A DNA stretch of 46,567 nucleotides, taken from positions 1 through 46,567 of the forward strand of contig PBLC01000003.1 in assembly GCA_002721675.1 (NCBI GenBank). The letters run 5' to 3'. How positions within the stretch are numbered: the first letter of the stretch is position 1; every line of letters begins with the position of its first letter. The notes beneath the pieces were generated by a model, which saw only the letters and a list, made by a program, of their open reading frames with translations, was not told the origin of the DNA and did not search any database. The translations under genes were made by a program, and so were the position numbers. This stretch comes from Chloroflexota bacterium (GTDB taxonomy: Bacteria > Chloroflexota > Dehalococcoidia > Lucifugimonadales > Lucifugimonadaceae). Shown here in pieces: positions 32,972 to 41,788 of the stretch.

Positions 32972-33669
32972 TGAATAGTAAATTAAGTGAAAAATTAAGA
33001 ATTCTTTTGCCTTCGTCTGGATCTTTAGCGGAAGGATCTATTAGTTTTATGGCGCAAAAAGGAATAAACATTGAAAAAGAGAGTGATAGGAAATTATTTG
33101 GAAAAATAAAGGGCTTTCCAGAAGTAGAAATTTTTTTTCAAAGATCTGGTGACATACCTTTAAGTATAGACAGAGGTATGGGGCATTTTGGAATAACAGG
33201 ATTAGATAGATATCTTGAGCATTGCGAAGGTTCTAAAAATTCATGCGTAATTAAAGATAATTTAAAATTTGGAGATTCAAAACTTGTTGTTGCAGTGCCG
33301 GATGGTTGGATAGATGTAACGTCAATTTCCGATTTAGTAGAAGTATGCTATGAGTTTAAGCAAAATAATAACAACCTTAGATTAGCTACTAAATACCCGA
33401 ATCTTGTGAGAAGAAAGTTAGATGAATTTGGAATAACCAATGTTGTGCTAGTTACAGCTTCTGGCGGATTAGAAGCAGCGCCTATGATTGGCTATGCTGA
33501 CATAATTGCTGACATTACTGTTACCGGGAATACCATGAAAGAAAACAATCTAAGGCCGCTACTAGATGGAGTTTTATTTAAGTCTCAAGCGGCATTTATT
33601 TCATCCAATCTCATTCCTAACAAATTAAAAAAATCATCTAATGCGATAATAGATAAAATTAATTTATGA
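32971..33669 (+). CDS. hisG: ATP phosphoribosyltransferase catalytic subunit, short form (HisG)
   Basis: The 232-residue protein is the short HisG without the C-terminal ACT-like regulatory domain, consistent with hisZ directly upstream. The periplasmic-binding-protein-like fold shows the LRILLPSSGSLAEG start, FGITGLDRYLE, a central KYPNLVRRKLDE and the phosphate-binding segment DIIADITVTGNTMKENNLRPL. It joins ATP and PRPP in the first step of histidine synthesis. It is followed after 7 nt by hisD. Confidence 0.9.
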   Translation: MNSKLSEKLRILLPSSGSLAEGSISFMAQKGINIEKESDRKLFGKIKGFPEVEIFFQRSGDIPLSIDRGMGHFGITGLDRYLEHCEGSKNSCVIKDNLKFGDSKLVVAVPDGWIDVTSISDLVEVCYEFKQNNNNLRLATKYPNLVRRKLDEFGITNVVLVTASGGLEAAPMIGYADIIADITVTGNTMKENNLRPLLDGVLFKSQAAFISSNLIPNKLKKSSNAIIDKINL

Positions 33670-33676
33670 GGTATTT

Positions 33677-34954
33677 TTGAAAAAGATAATTGGTAAAATT
33701 GAATCAAAAAAATATGTTGAAAACGATTTAAGATCTTCTAGTAAATCTACAGATTTAGAATTTAGATGCAATGAGATAATCGATGAAGTTAGAAAAAACA
33801 AAGATAAGGCTTTAATTTTTTTTAACCAAGAATTTGATAATTCGAAAAGAGAATTTGAACTTACTGAAGTTGAAATTGAAAGTATGTTCAGCAAAGTAGA
33901 TAAAGATTTTTTAAAGTCGGTTGAAAAAAGTATATCTCGGTCAGAAGATTTTCATATAAACTCTAAGCCTCAGTCATGGATTAACGATTCTGGATCTTTG
34001 GGTGAAAATATAATACCTCTAGATAGAGTTTTGTGTTACGTCCCTGGGGGAACTGCTCCTTTGGTTTCTACTGCAATAATGACTGTTGTTCCTGCTAGAA
34101 TTGCTGGAGTTAAAGAAATTTGTGTTACAAGCCCAACTCCAAATGATGAGGTTAGCCCTGAATTGATTGTTGCTGCAAAAATGGCTGGCGCAAACAGAAT
34201 ATTTTGTTTAGGAGGAGTTCATGCATTAGCAGCATTTTCATTTGGTACTAACAAGATCCCAAAAGTAGATTTTATTTGTGGCCCTGGAAATAAATATGTA
34301 ACTCAGGCAAAGAAAATATTATTCGGAAATGTAGGAATTGACGGGCTTTATGGCCCGACAGAGACTCTTATAATTGCTGACAGCAAATCAGATCCTGATT
34401 TAGTTGCATCTGATCTAATAGCCCAAGCAGAGCACGACATAGAAGCTACTCCAATTCTTATTACAGACAAAGAAAGTTTTGCAGATCTAGTTAGAAAAGA
34501 AATTGTAAAACAAACAAAAGGCCTAGATAGAAGCAAAATAATAAAAGAAAGTTTTTCAAGAAAAGGGGTTGCTTTCATAATTGAAGATATTGACGAAACA
34601 TTAGAGTTGTGCAATCTTATTGCTGCTGAGCATGTTAGTGTAATTTCAAAAGAGATTAAGGACAGGTATCGTGAGATTAGGAATGCGGGGGGATTATTTT
34701 TAGGAGACGAATCTGCTGAAGTTTTTGGTGATTATATTGCTGGCCCAAGCCATGTGATGCCAACAGGAGGCTCTGCAAGATTTGGATCTGCACTTAATGT
34801 TAGGCAATTTATAAAATATCAACCCTTAATTAATTTGAGTAGCAAAGAGGTTGTTGAACTTGTAGATGATGTAGTTAAGTTAGCAGAGACAGAAAGGCTT
34901 CAGGGTCATGCAGAATCAGCAAAAAATAGAAAAAAGAAAGCAATAGGTGAATGA
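33677..34954 (+). CDS. hisD: Histidinol dehydrogenase
   Basis: The 425-residue protein catalyses the last two steps of histidine synthesis, from L-histidinol through the aldehyde to L-histidine. Visible family features are CYVPGGTAPLVSTAIMTVVPA, FICGPGNKYVTQAKK, the zinc-site AQAEHD, GDYIAGPSHVMPTGGSARF, and the C-terminal ERLQGHAESAKNR with the conserved Glu and His. The TTG start at 33677 follows hisG closely. It overlaps hisC by 4 nt. Confidence 0.92.
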   Translation: MKKIIGKIESKKYVENDLRSSSKSTDLEFRCNEIIDEVRKNKDKALIFFNQEFDNSKREFELTEVEIESMFSKVDKDFLKSVEKSISRSEDFHINSKPQSWINDSGSLGENIIPLDRVLCYVPGGTAPLVSTAIMTVVPARIAGVKEICVTSPTPNDEVSPELIVAAKMAGANRIFCLGGVHALAAFSFGTNKIPKVDFICGPGNKYVTQAKKILFGNVGIDGLYGPTETLIIADSKSDPDLVASDLIAQAEHDIEATPILITDKESFADLVRKEIVKQTKGLDRSKIIKESFSRKGVAFIIEDIDETLELCNLIAAEHVSVISKEIKDRYREIRNAGGLFLGDESAEVFGDYIAGPSHVMPTGGSARFGSALNVRQFIKYQPLINLSSKEVVELVDDVVKLAETERLQGHAESAKNRKKKAIGE

Positions 34955-36033
34955 TAAATAAATTCATTAATCAGCATATATTAGATCTTAAGAAATATGA
35001 TCCTGTCGATTCTGATAAAAAATTGGCGGAACAGTTCCGGTTAGACGAAAAGGATATAATTAGGCTTAATGCAAACGAAAACCCTTATGGGCCTTGGGCA
35101 GGGATAAAAAATTCATTCAGTGAAATAAAATTTAATGTATATCCAGATTCCAATCAGGATTTATTAAGAGATAGTTTATCTGAATATACAGGCTTAGATA
35201 AGAATCAAATAGTTGCTGGCTCAGGGGCAGACGAATTAATTGAATGTATTTTTAAAATTTTTTGCAAAAAGAATGATGTTCTAGTTGACGTTCAGCCTAC
35301 ATTCGGTATGTATTCTTTCTTAGCTGATTCTATAGGAATGAAGGTAATACCTTTTGATAGAAATTCGAAAAATTGGGAAATAGATATTGGTAAATTGAAA
35401 AGCGAAATTAGTATTAATTCTGCTAAAGTAATTTTTCTTGCGTCTCCAAATAACCCAACTGGCAATTTGCTTTCCAATAAAGATTTAAAAGAAATTTTGC
35501 AGATGGATATTTTAGTTGTCGTAGATGAAACATATTTTGAATTTTGCGGGGAAACTTCAGCAGGAATGATAAAAGATTATAAAAACCTAATAGTTTTAAG
35601 ATCTTTTAGTAAATGGGCAGGTATTGCGGGCCTAAGAATTGGATATATGTTAGCGAATAGTGAGGTAGTAGATAATGTATTTAAGGTAAAGCAACCCTAC
35701 AATATTAATGTTGTTGCTGAAAAAGCAGCAATTGTGACTCTTGAAAATAGATTAGATTTACAACCAAATATAGAAAAGATACTTGCAGAAAAAGAGAAAT
35801 TCAGAAATTTTATAAATGAGCTTGCAGAGTGGAGTATGCCATTTCCATCAGATGCAAACTTTATTTTGTGTAAATTTGCAAAAAATAGAGGTGAATTTAT
35901 ATTTAATAAACTCGCAAGAGAAGGTATCTTTGTAAGAAGTTTTTCTAATGAAAACCTTAAAGACTGCTTAAGGTTTACTATTGGAACTATCGATCAAATG
36001 AAAAAAGTAAAAAAAGTTTTATTAAAATTATAA
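34951..36033 (+). CDS. hisC: Histidinol-phosphate aminotransferase
   Basis: The 360-residue class I/II aminotransferase has NANENPYGP near 40-48, SPNNPTGN at 165-172, DETYFEF and the PLP lysine Lys221 in SFSKWAGIAGLRIGY. It transfers an amino group to imidazole acetol phosphate. Its place between hisD and hisB supports HisC over other aminotransferases. The 4-nt overlap with hisD suggests coupled translation. Confidence 0.92.
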   Translation: MINKFINQHILDLKKYDPVDSDKKLAEQFRLDEKDIIRLNANENPYGPWAGIKNSFSEIKFNVYPDSNQDLLRDSLSEYTGLDKNQIVAGSGADELIECIFKIFCKKNDVLVDVQPTFGMYSFLADSIGMKVIPFDRNSKNWEIDIGKLKSEISINSAKVIFLASPNNPTGNLLSNKDLKEILQMDILVVVDETYFEFCGETSAGMIKDYKNLIVLRSFSKWAGIAGLRIGYMLANSEVVDNVFKVKQPYNINVVAEKAAIVTLENRLDLQPNIEKILAEKEKFRNFINELAEWSMPFPSDANFILCKFAKNRGEFIFNKLAREGIFVRSFSNENLKDCLRFTIGTIDQMKKVKKVLLKL

Positions 36034-36051
36034 ATAAGTCGACAAATTGAT

Positions 36052-36639
36052 ATGAGAAAAGCCGAATTAAAAAGAAACACAAAAGAGACTAATGTTGAGG
36101 TTGCTATTAATTTGGATGGCTCTGGATTGAGCAAAGTTAGCACTCCTTTTGGGATGCTAACTCATATGCTGGAACAAATTTCTAAGCATGCCAACGTAGA
36201 TATTGATGTAAATGTTGACGGTGATGTTGAAACCGGCTCACATCACGTGGTCGAAGATACCGCCATAGTTTTAGGACAGTGTATAGACATGGCGCTAGGG
36301 GATAGGGCAGGCGTTGAAAGAATGGCCGATTCTACTGTTCCGCTTGATGAATCTTTATCTATGGTTGCTTTAGACTTAGGCGGGAGAGGTTATCATTCAA
36401 TAGATATACAGCCTTCAAATCAAATAGGAGAATTTCCTACTGACATGGCAAGACATTTCTTTGAGACTTTGGCTGTTGAGTCAAAGATGGCTCTTCACAT
36501 AAAAACGGTATCTGGAAAAAATGAACATCATGTAATTGAGTCTGTTTTTAAGGCTTTTGCTAAAACATTAAAAAAAGCAATAAAAATTGATGAAAATTTA
36601 AAGGGTTCTATCCCTAGCACTAAAGGAAAATTATCTTAA
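36052..36639 (+). CDS. hisB: Imidazoleglycerol-phosphate dehydratase
   Basis: The 195-residue protein is a monofunctional IGPD of normal length. It carries the two histidine-rich metal motifs, HMLEQISKHA near 38-47 and SHHVVEDTAI near 63-72, and the later repeat of these: ARHFFETLAVESKMALHI and NEHHVIESVFKAFAK. It removes water from imidazole glycerol phosphate. It closes this part of the histidine operon; hisH, hisA, hisF and hisI/E are not in the window. It converges on purS with a 4-nt overlap. Confidence 0.92.
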   Translation: MRKAELKRNTKETNVEVAINLDGSGLSKVSTPFGMLTHMLEQISKHANVDIDVNVDGDVETGSHHVVEDTAIVLGQCIDMALGDRAGVERMADSTVPLDESLSMVALDLGGRGYHSIDIQPSNQIGEFPTDMARHFFETLAVESKMALHIKTVSGKNEHHVIESVFKAFAKTLKKAIKIDENLKGSIPSTKGKLS

Positions 36640-36881
36640 TTTATTTCAATTTCGTAATTTTCTATTACAGGGTTTGATAGAAGTTTTTCACATAACTCAA
36701 TGCACAAGTCTCTAGCTTTTTCTTTTGAGTCAGAATCAATATCAAAAGAGAATAATTTCCCAGTTGAAAAATTATATACTTTATCAAATCCCAAATTGTG
36801 AATAGCGTCAAAAATTGATATTGCTTGAGGGTCGTTAATTCCAGGTTTGAAATTTACTTTAACATTAGCATTGAAAATCAT
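36636..36881 (-). CDS. purS: Phosphoribosylformylglycinamidine synthase subunit PurS
   Basis: I start this gene at the ATG at 36881, whose ATGA overlaps the DUF3105 stop, giving 81 residues, the normal PurS size. An ATG at 36902 would add seven residues and overlap the upstream gene by 25 nt. The sequence NANVKVNFKPGINDPQAISIFDAIHNLG is a clear PurS N-terminus. PurS bridges PurL and PurQ in the fourth step of purine synthesis, which implies small PurL and separate PurQ encoded elsewhere. Confidence 0.87.
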   Translation of the reverse strand: MIFNANVKVNFKPGINDPQAISIFDAIHNLGFDKVYNFSTGKLFSFDIDSDSKEKARDLCIELCEKLLSNPVIENYEIEIN

Positions 36882-37600
36882 TGCTGGATGGCATCTCCCC
36901 AATAATTACCTATCCAACTTTGTGGTGCACGATCTCTATAAGCTTGTATAAATTCGTTTATGCTTTCTTCATTGAATTCATCAAGATATAAAACATGCCT
37001 CCAAGAAGTTATTGCAATTTTTGAATCTAATCCAGAATAAGGAGATAGGACAATTTGAGTATCATCTTTCTTTCTGAGGTTATCTAATTTCTCAATCAAT
37101 TCTTCACAAGATGATTCGCAATCATAATGAAATCCAATTCCGCCATGTTCGAGATTATGTAAAAGCGCCTCATCTGGGATTTCCTTATCGTATTTTCCCC
37201 ATTTTACTGGAGCTCCAAAAGGGGCCAAATCTTCAACATCAGGTCTAACTGCCCAATGAGGTCCAGATGTAGCTGGTTTGGTTTGGTATGGAATATGGGC
37301 GGAACCTACTAATATTTTTTGGTTTCCTAAATCTTCCATGGCCCTTGTTGGCCCTCCTGCATTAAAAGGGAGGGGTTCTCTTGTTTTTGCGCTTGTTCTG
37401 GTACCCAAGAGGCCTGGTAAAACTAAACTTGCTATAACTAAAATTGCAAAAATTGAGATAGATGAAACTACTATAGTGTCCCGCACCTTTTTCCTTTTTT
37501 CAGCCCTTTTCCTTCTATCAGCCCTAATTTGAGATTTTGGCACTCCTCTTCTATCAGGAGGCCTACTTGAAGCAACTCGTTTTTTTTCATTATCATTCAT
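36878..37600 (-). CDS. DUF3105-family membrane-anchored protein
   Basis: The 240-residue protein has a very basic N-terminus (residues 1-40), one membrane helix at about 43-65, and an outside domain with the DUF3105 features: PYQTKPATSGPHW, a HNLEHGGIGFHYDC segment and LSPYSGLDSKIAITSWRHV. The repeated histidines suggest metal binding, but the function is unknown. It lies between purC and purS: it starts 4 nt after the purC stop and overlaps purS by 4 nt. That position in a purine operon is unexpected for a secreted-domain protein. Confidence 0.82.
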   Translation of the reverse strand: MNDNEKKRVASSRPPDRRGVPKSQIRADRRKRAEKRKKVRDTIVVSSISIFAILVIASLVLPGLLGTRTSAKTREPLPFNAGGPTRAMEDLGNQKILVGSAHIPYQTKPATSGPHWAVRPDVEDLAPFGAPVKWGKYDKEIPDEALLHNLEHGGIGFHYDCESSCEELIEKLDNLRKKDDTQIVLSPYSGLDSKIAITSWRHVLYLDEFNEESINEFIQAYRDRAPQSWIGNYWGDAIQQ

Positions 37601-37604
37601 GGCT

Positions 37605-38513
37605 TTATAACTTTATACCAGTAACTGTTTCCAAACAATCGATATACTTCTCTATTGTTTTTTCTAAAACATCTTCTGGCATTTCTGGCGCAGGAGGCTG
37701 TTTATTCCAGTCTTGGATTAAAAGCCAATTTCTTAAATATTGCTTATCGTATGGAAGAGGAGACTTTCCTGGCTTATAATCATTAATGCTCCAAAATCTA
37801 CTTGAATCAGGAGTGAGCGCTTCGTCAATAAGAGATAATTTTTGATCTATAAACCCAAATTCAAATTTTGTATCAGCAAGAATCATTCCCTTAGATTTTG
37901 AGTATTCATGAGCATAAGTGTAGAGTTCAATACTTTTTAGTTTAACCTGATTATAAAGATCTTCTCCGATCAATTCTTTAGTTTCGTTTGGAGATAAAGG
38001 CTCATCATGACCTACCTCTGCTTTAGTGCTTGGGGTAAATATAAATTCTGGAAACTCTTCCGCTTCAATTAAATTTTCCGAGATTGGCATTTTATTAACT
38101 GTTTTAGTTTTTTGGTATTCTGACCATGCAGAACCAGTTATATAACCTCTTACTATACATTCAACATCAATTCTTTTTGCTTTTTTTACAACCATAGATC
38201 GTTTTTTTAAATCTTCATCCAAGTCTTTGGCAATTGGAAAATCAGATATCATTTCAAAAATTTTGGGATCAGAAGCAAGCCCAATAAAATGATTAGGTAT
38301 TATATGATTTGTTTTTTTAAACCAGAATTCTGACATTTTGGCTAGTATTTCTCCTTTTTTTGGCACAGCCTTATTCATAACGACATCAAAAGCAGAAATT
38401 CTATCCGTAATAACCATTAACAAAAGTTTGTCGTTTAACTGATATGTATCTCTTACTTTGCCCTTATGAGAAATGTTGGGCAAATTTGAGTTATAAATGC
38501 CTCTTTGGCTCAT
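37605..38513 (-). CDS. purC: SAICAR synthetase (PurC)
   Basis: The 302-residue protein is of the longer PurC type. It has the ATP-binding KGKVRDTYQL near 17-26, KRIDVECIVRGYITGSAW, and GMILADTKFEFG. It joins CAIR and aspartate to SAICAR. Its start is next to the purB stop (38513/38514), so the two are translated together. It is followed on the same strand by the DUF3105 gene. Confidence 0.93.
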   Translation of the reverse strand: MSQRGIYNSNLPNISHKGKVRDTYQLNDKLLLMVITDRISAFDVVMNKAVPKKGEILAKMSEFWFKKTNHIIPNHFIGLASDPKIFEMISDFPIAKDLDEDLKKRSMVVKKAKRIDVECIVRGYITGSAWSEYQKTKTVNKMPISENLIEAEEFPEFIFTPSTKAEVGHDEPLSPNETKELIGEDLYNQVKLKSIELYTYAHEYSKSKGMILADTKFEFGFIDQKLSLIDEALTPDSSRFWSINDYKPGKSPLPYDKQYLRNWLLIQDWNKQPPAPEMPEDVLEKTIEKYIDCLETVTGIKL

Positions 38514-39812
38514 TCAGAATCCTAGCCTGCCATATATATCATCAATAAATTTTAAATAATAGCTATGGTCAAATAATGTGTCTATTTCATTTTTTGAAAG
38601 TTTATCTTTAACTAAATTGTTATTTTGAATAAGAACTTTAAAATTTTCCCCCTTATCAATCGAGTTCATTGCTGCAGCCTGAACCATCTCGTAAGCATCT
38701 TTTCTAGGTACACCTTTTTCAACAAGCGAAAGCATAACTTTTTCAGAAAAAACAATACCTCCGCCTTTATTTAAATTTTCTTGCATTTTTTCTGGAAACA
38801 CAGACATTTCATTAATTATGTTCCTAAAAGTTTTCAATATATAATCTGTTGCTAGAAAAGAGTCCGGGATAGTGATTCTTTCAGCAGAAGAATGAGAGAT
38901 GTCCCTTTCATTCCATAATGGGACATTTTCTAAGGCAACAATTGAATTTGACCTAATAACTCTTGCTAAACCACTTATTCTTTCGGATAACTCTGGGTTT
39001 CTTTTGTGTGGCATAGAAGAAGAGCCTGTAGATACAAATCCTGGCTTCCCAAAAGGTTCTTGGATTTCTCCAATCTCTGTTCTTTGGAGTGACCTTATTT
39101 CAGTAGCAAACTTATCAAGACTTGAGGCAATAAGTGCTAGTCTTTGCATTACATCTGCGTGTCTATCCCTCTGAATTACTTGATTAGTGACTGGAGCAGG
39201 TTTAAGGCCTAGTTCTTTACATACTATTTCTTCAATTTTAGGTGGAACACTAGCGTGAGTGCCAACCGGGCCAGATATCATACCTACTGAAGCGAATTTT
39301 TTAACCTCATTAATTCTTTTTAGGTGCCTATCTATTTCATCCCACCATAAAGCTAACTTTAATCCAAAACTCATAGGCTCAGCATGTATCCCATGAGACC
39401 TTCCTACGCATGGAGTGTGCTTGAATTCAATCGCTCTCTTTTTTAGAGCATTTTTAAGTTCATCTAATGAAATAGATATTAAATCAAGGCTTTGAATTAT
39501 CTGTAGGCTTAGCGAAGTATCTTTTACATCATTTGAAGTTAGCCCATGGTGAATCCACCTGCTTTCCTCTCCAAGATTTTCACTAATTGCCCTAGTGAAT
39601 GAAATTAGATCATGCTTAGTTTCTTCAAACCATTTATTATATTTTGAGATATCAAAAGTTGCTTTCTTGATATTTTTAAGATCTGAGTCAGGAATTACCC
39701 CAAGTTTATTCCAAGCTACACATGCTGCAATTTCAATCTTAAGCCAAAGATTAAATCCATTCTCTTCGTCCCATATCTCTCTCATTTTTTTTGTTGTATA
39801 TCTTGAAATCAT
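38514..39812 (-). CDS. purB: Adenylosuccinate lyase
   Basis: The 432-residue protein belongs to the fumarase/aspartase superfamily. It has the signature GSSSMPHKRNPELSE, the TSNDVKDTSLSLQI segment, and GRSHGIHAEPMSFG with the conserved histidines. It acts twice in purine synthesis, releasing fumarate from SAICAR and adenylosuccinate. It overlaps purD by 4 nt and abuts purC. Confidence 0.93.
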   Translation of the reverse strand: MISRYTTKKMREIWDEENGFNLWLKIEIAACVAWNKLGVIPDSDLKNIKKATFDISKYNKWFEETKHDLISFTRAISENLGEESRWIHHGLTSNDVKDTSLSLQIIQSLDLISISLDELKNALKKRAIEFKHTPCVGRSHGIHAEPMSFGLKLALWWDEIDRHLKRINEVKKFASVGMISGPVGTHASVPPKIEEIVCKELGLKPAPVTNQVIQRDRHADVMQRLALIASSLDKFATEIRSLQRTEIGEIQEPFGKPGFVSTGSSSMPHKRNPELSERISGLARVIRSNSIVALENVPLWNERDISHSSAERITIPDSFLATDYILKTFRNIINEMSVFPEKMQENLNKGGGIVFSEKVMLSLVEKGVPRKDAYEMVQAAAMNSIDKGENFKVLIQNNNLVKDKLSKNEIDTLFDHSYYLKFIDDIYGRLGF

Positions 39813-41080
39813 ATATCTCTATTTTCTCCTATATCTTTTCTATAGTACATTCCATCAAATTTTATAGATTCTACTTTTTTATAAGCCAACTCTCTAGATT
39901 CTTCGTAACTTTTACCTAATCCAACACAAATTAAAACTCTCCCCCCATCAGTATAGATTTTACTCAGATTACTTGATTTTGTCCCCGCCTGAAAAACTAT
40001 TGACCCAAATTCTTGATTTGATTCAGATAATCCGTCTATTTCCTTATTTAAAGCAAATTTTTCTGGGTAACCTTTTGAGGCTAAAACAACTCCTGTTGAA
40101 TGAATAGTTTCTAATTCAATATGAGTATTTTCTTCTAAAGTTGATGTAGAATATTTTAATAAAATTTCTAGTAAATCAGACTTTATCCTGGGTATAAAAA
40201 CTTGAGTTTCTGGATCTCCAAATCTGCAATTGAATTCAAGCACCTTTATTCCTTTTTTTGTAATAATAAGTCCGGCAAACAAAACACCTGTAAATGGACA
40301 CCCTTCATTAATCATAGCATCAACTGTTGGCATAATGATGTTGCTCTTAATTTTACTTTCCATATCTGAGTTCCAGAATGAAGGGGGGCTTATAGCGCCC
40401 ATTCCACCAGTATTTGGCCCACGATCTCCATCCTTTATTCTCTTGTAATCGCATGCAGCTATACAATTGGACACTTTATTATTGTTTACTAATGTGAATA
40501 CACTAACCTCAACTCCATGAAGACGTTCTTCAATTAAAATTTTTTCTCCAGATTTGCCAAATCTATTTTCTACAAATATTTCTGTAAGTGCTTCTCTTGC
40601 CTCTTCTAAATTCTCAGGCATGAACACACCTTTCCCCGAAGCGATTCCATTTACTTTTATTACCCATTCAGAAGGATCATTATTTATAAAAAATTCTAAA
40701 CTAGACTTCAAATCAGAGAATTGATCACTTTTTGCGCAAGGAATAGAATATTTTTTAAATAAATCTTTTGCCCAAATCTTAGACCCTTCAATCTTTGAGG
40801 CAGATTTGGTAGGACCAAATATGGTTAAATTTCTAATTCTAAATTCATCCACAATTCCTTCAGTTAGAGGTGCCTCAGGGCCAACAATAGTAAGATCTAC
40901 CTTGTTCTTTTTAACAAAATCGATCGCTTCAATTATAGATAAGCTAGGAACATTTATTCCAAAATCTGAAGTTCCTCCATTCCCAGGCGAAACATAAAGA
41001 GTGCGTAAAAGCTTACTTTGAGATATTTTCCAAGCTATAGCAGACTCTCTTCCTCCCCCTCCTATTAAAAGAACATTCAT
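39809..41080 (-). CDS. purD: Phosphoribosylamine-glycine ligase
   Basis: The 423-residue ATP-grasp protein shows the GARS plan: VLLIGGGGRESAIAWKI at the start, VGPEAPLTEGIVD, VIKVNGIASGKGV near 140-152, GPNTGGMGAISPP and LEFNCRFGDPETQ. It makes glycinamide ribonucleotide. It heads the minus-strand purine operon; AGGTAAATT precedes the ATG. The 81-nt gap to the divergent tsaC gene must hold both promoters. Confidence 0.93.
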   Translation of the reverse strand: MNVLLIGGGGRESAIAWKISQSKLLRTLYVSPGNGGTSDFGINVPSLSIIEAIDFVKKNKVDLTIVGPEAPLTEGIVDEFRIRNLTIFGPTKSASKIEGSKIWAKDLFKKYSIPCAKSDQFSDLKSSLEFFINNDPSEWVIKVNGIASGKGVFMPENLEEAREALTEIFVENRFGKSGEKILIEERLHGVEVSVFTLVNNNKVSNCIAACDYKRIKDGDRGPNTGGMGAISPPSFWNSDMESKIKSNIIMPTVDAMINEGCPFTGVLFAGLIITKKGIKVLEFNCRFGDPETQVFIPRIKSDLLEILLKYSTSTLEENTHIELETIHSTGVVLASKGYPEKFALNKEIDGLSESNQEFGSIVFQAGTKSSNLSKIYTDGGRVLICVGLGKSYEESRELAYKKVESIKFDGMYYRKDIGENRDI

Positions 41081-41161
41081 TTAATTTACCTCCATCAAAT
41101 ATAATGTTTATCATAATAAGTATTTAATGTATGTATAATTTTAAAAATCTTAATTTAAACT

Positions 41162-41788
41162 ATGGATATTAAATATAAAATAGAACTTGAAGAAGCCGTA
41201 TCTGAATTAGAATCGGGAAAAATTATTACTATTCCGACTGATACTTTTTATGGCCTAGCTTGTGATGCAACAAATAAAGTTGTTGTTAATAACTTATTTG
41301 AATTAAAGGAAAGAGGAGTGGATAAGCCAGTCCCATTATTGATAGCGGACCTAGAGGATTTGAATAAATTCAATGCTAATGTAACCGGAATAGATAAATT
41401 AATTAGCAAATTTTGGCCAGGTCCGTTAACTTTAATTTTAGAAACAGACTATAACTTTCCTTTAGGTACGGTTAAAAATGATGGATCTGTGGCTTTTAGG
41501 GTTCCGGACCTTAAATTTACAAGGGATCTTATTAGAGTTTTTGGTAAACCATTAACTGGTACAAGTGCAAATATCTCTAACTTCCCAGAAACAAAAAATT
41601 TAGATATTTTGAAAGACAACCTTAAAGGGAAGAGCATAGGAAAATTTGTTGATATTAAATGCGGAGAAGAAGACCTTCCATCTACAGTTATAAAGATAGA
41701 AAAAAAGAAAATAATAATAATTAGGGAAGGCTCAATTTCTAAATCCTTGCTAGAATCTGAATTAGGAAAGAGTTTTATTTATGAATAA
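41162..41788 (+). CDS. tsaC: L-threonylcarbamoyladenylate synthase (Sua5/YrdC/TsaC family)
   Basis: The 208-residue protein has the YrdC core: GKIITIPTDTFYGLACDA, RGVDKPVPLLIADLEDL with the K-P-x-P anchor, FWPGPLTLIL and VAFRVPD...TGTSANIS. It lacks the extra C-terminal domain of Sua5. It makes the activated intermediate for the t6A37 modification of ANN-decoding tRNAs. It is the first gene of a six-plus-gene overlapping operon that also holds miaA, another A37-type tRNA modification gene. It overlaps the next start by 8 nt. TATAAT at 41134-41139 may be its -10 box. Confidence 0.88.
   Translation: MDIKYKIELEEAVSELESGKIITIPTDTFYGLACDATNKVVVNNLFELKERGVDKPVPLLIADLEDLNKFNANVTGIDKLISKFWPGPLTLILETDYNFPLGTVKNDGSVAFRVPDLKFTRDLIRVFGKPLTGTSANISNFPETKNLDILKDNLKGKSIGKFVDIKCGEEDLPSTVIKIEKKKIIIIREGSISKSLLESELGKSFIYE

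Noticed and set aside
36882-36902. Earlier ATG for purS at 36902.
   Set aside because: It adds seven residues absent from the family and a 25-nt overlap; the ATG at 36881 gives an ATGA overlap and normal length.
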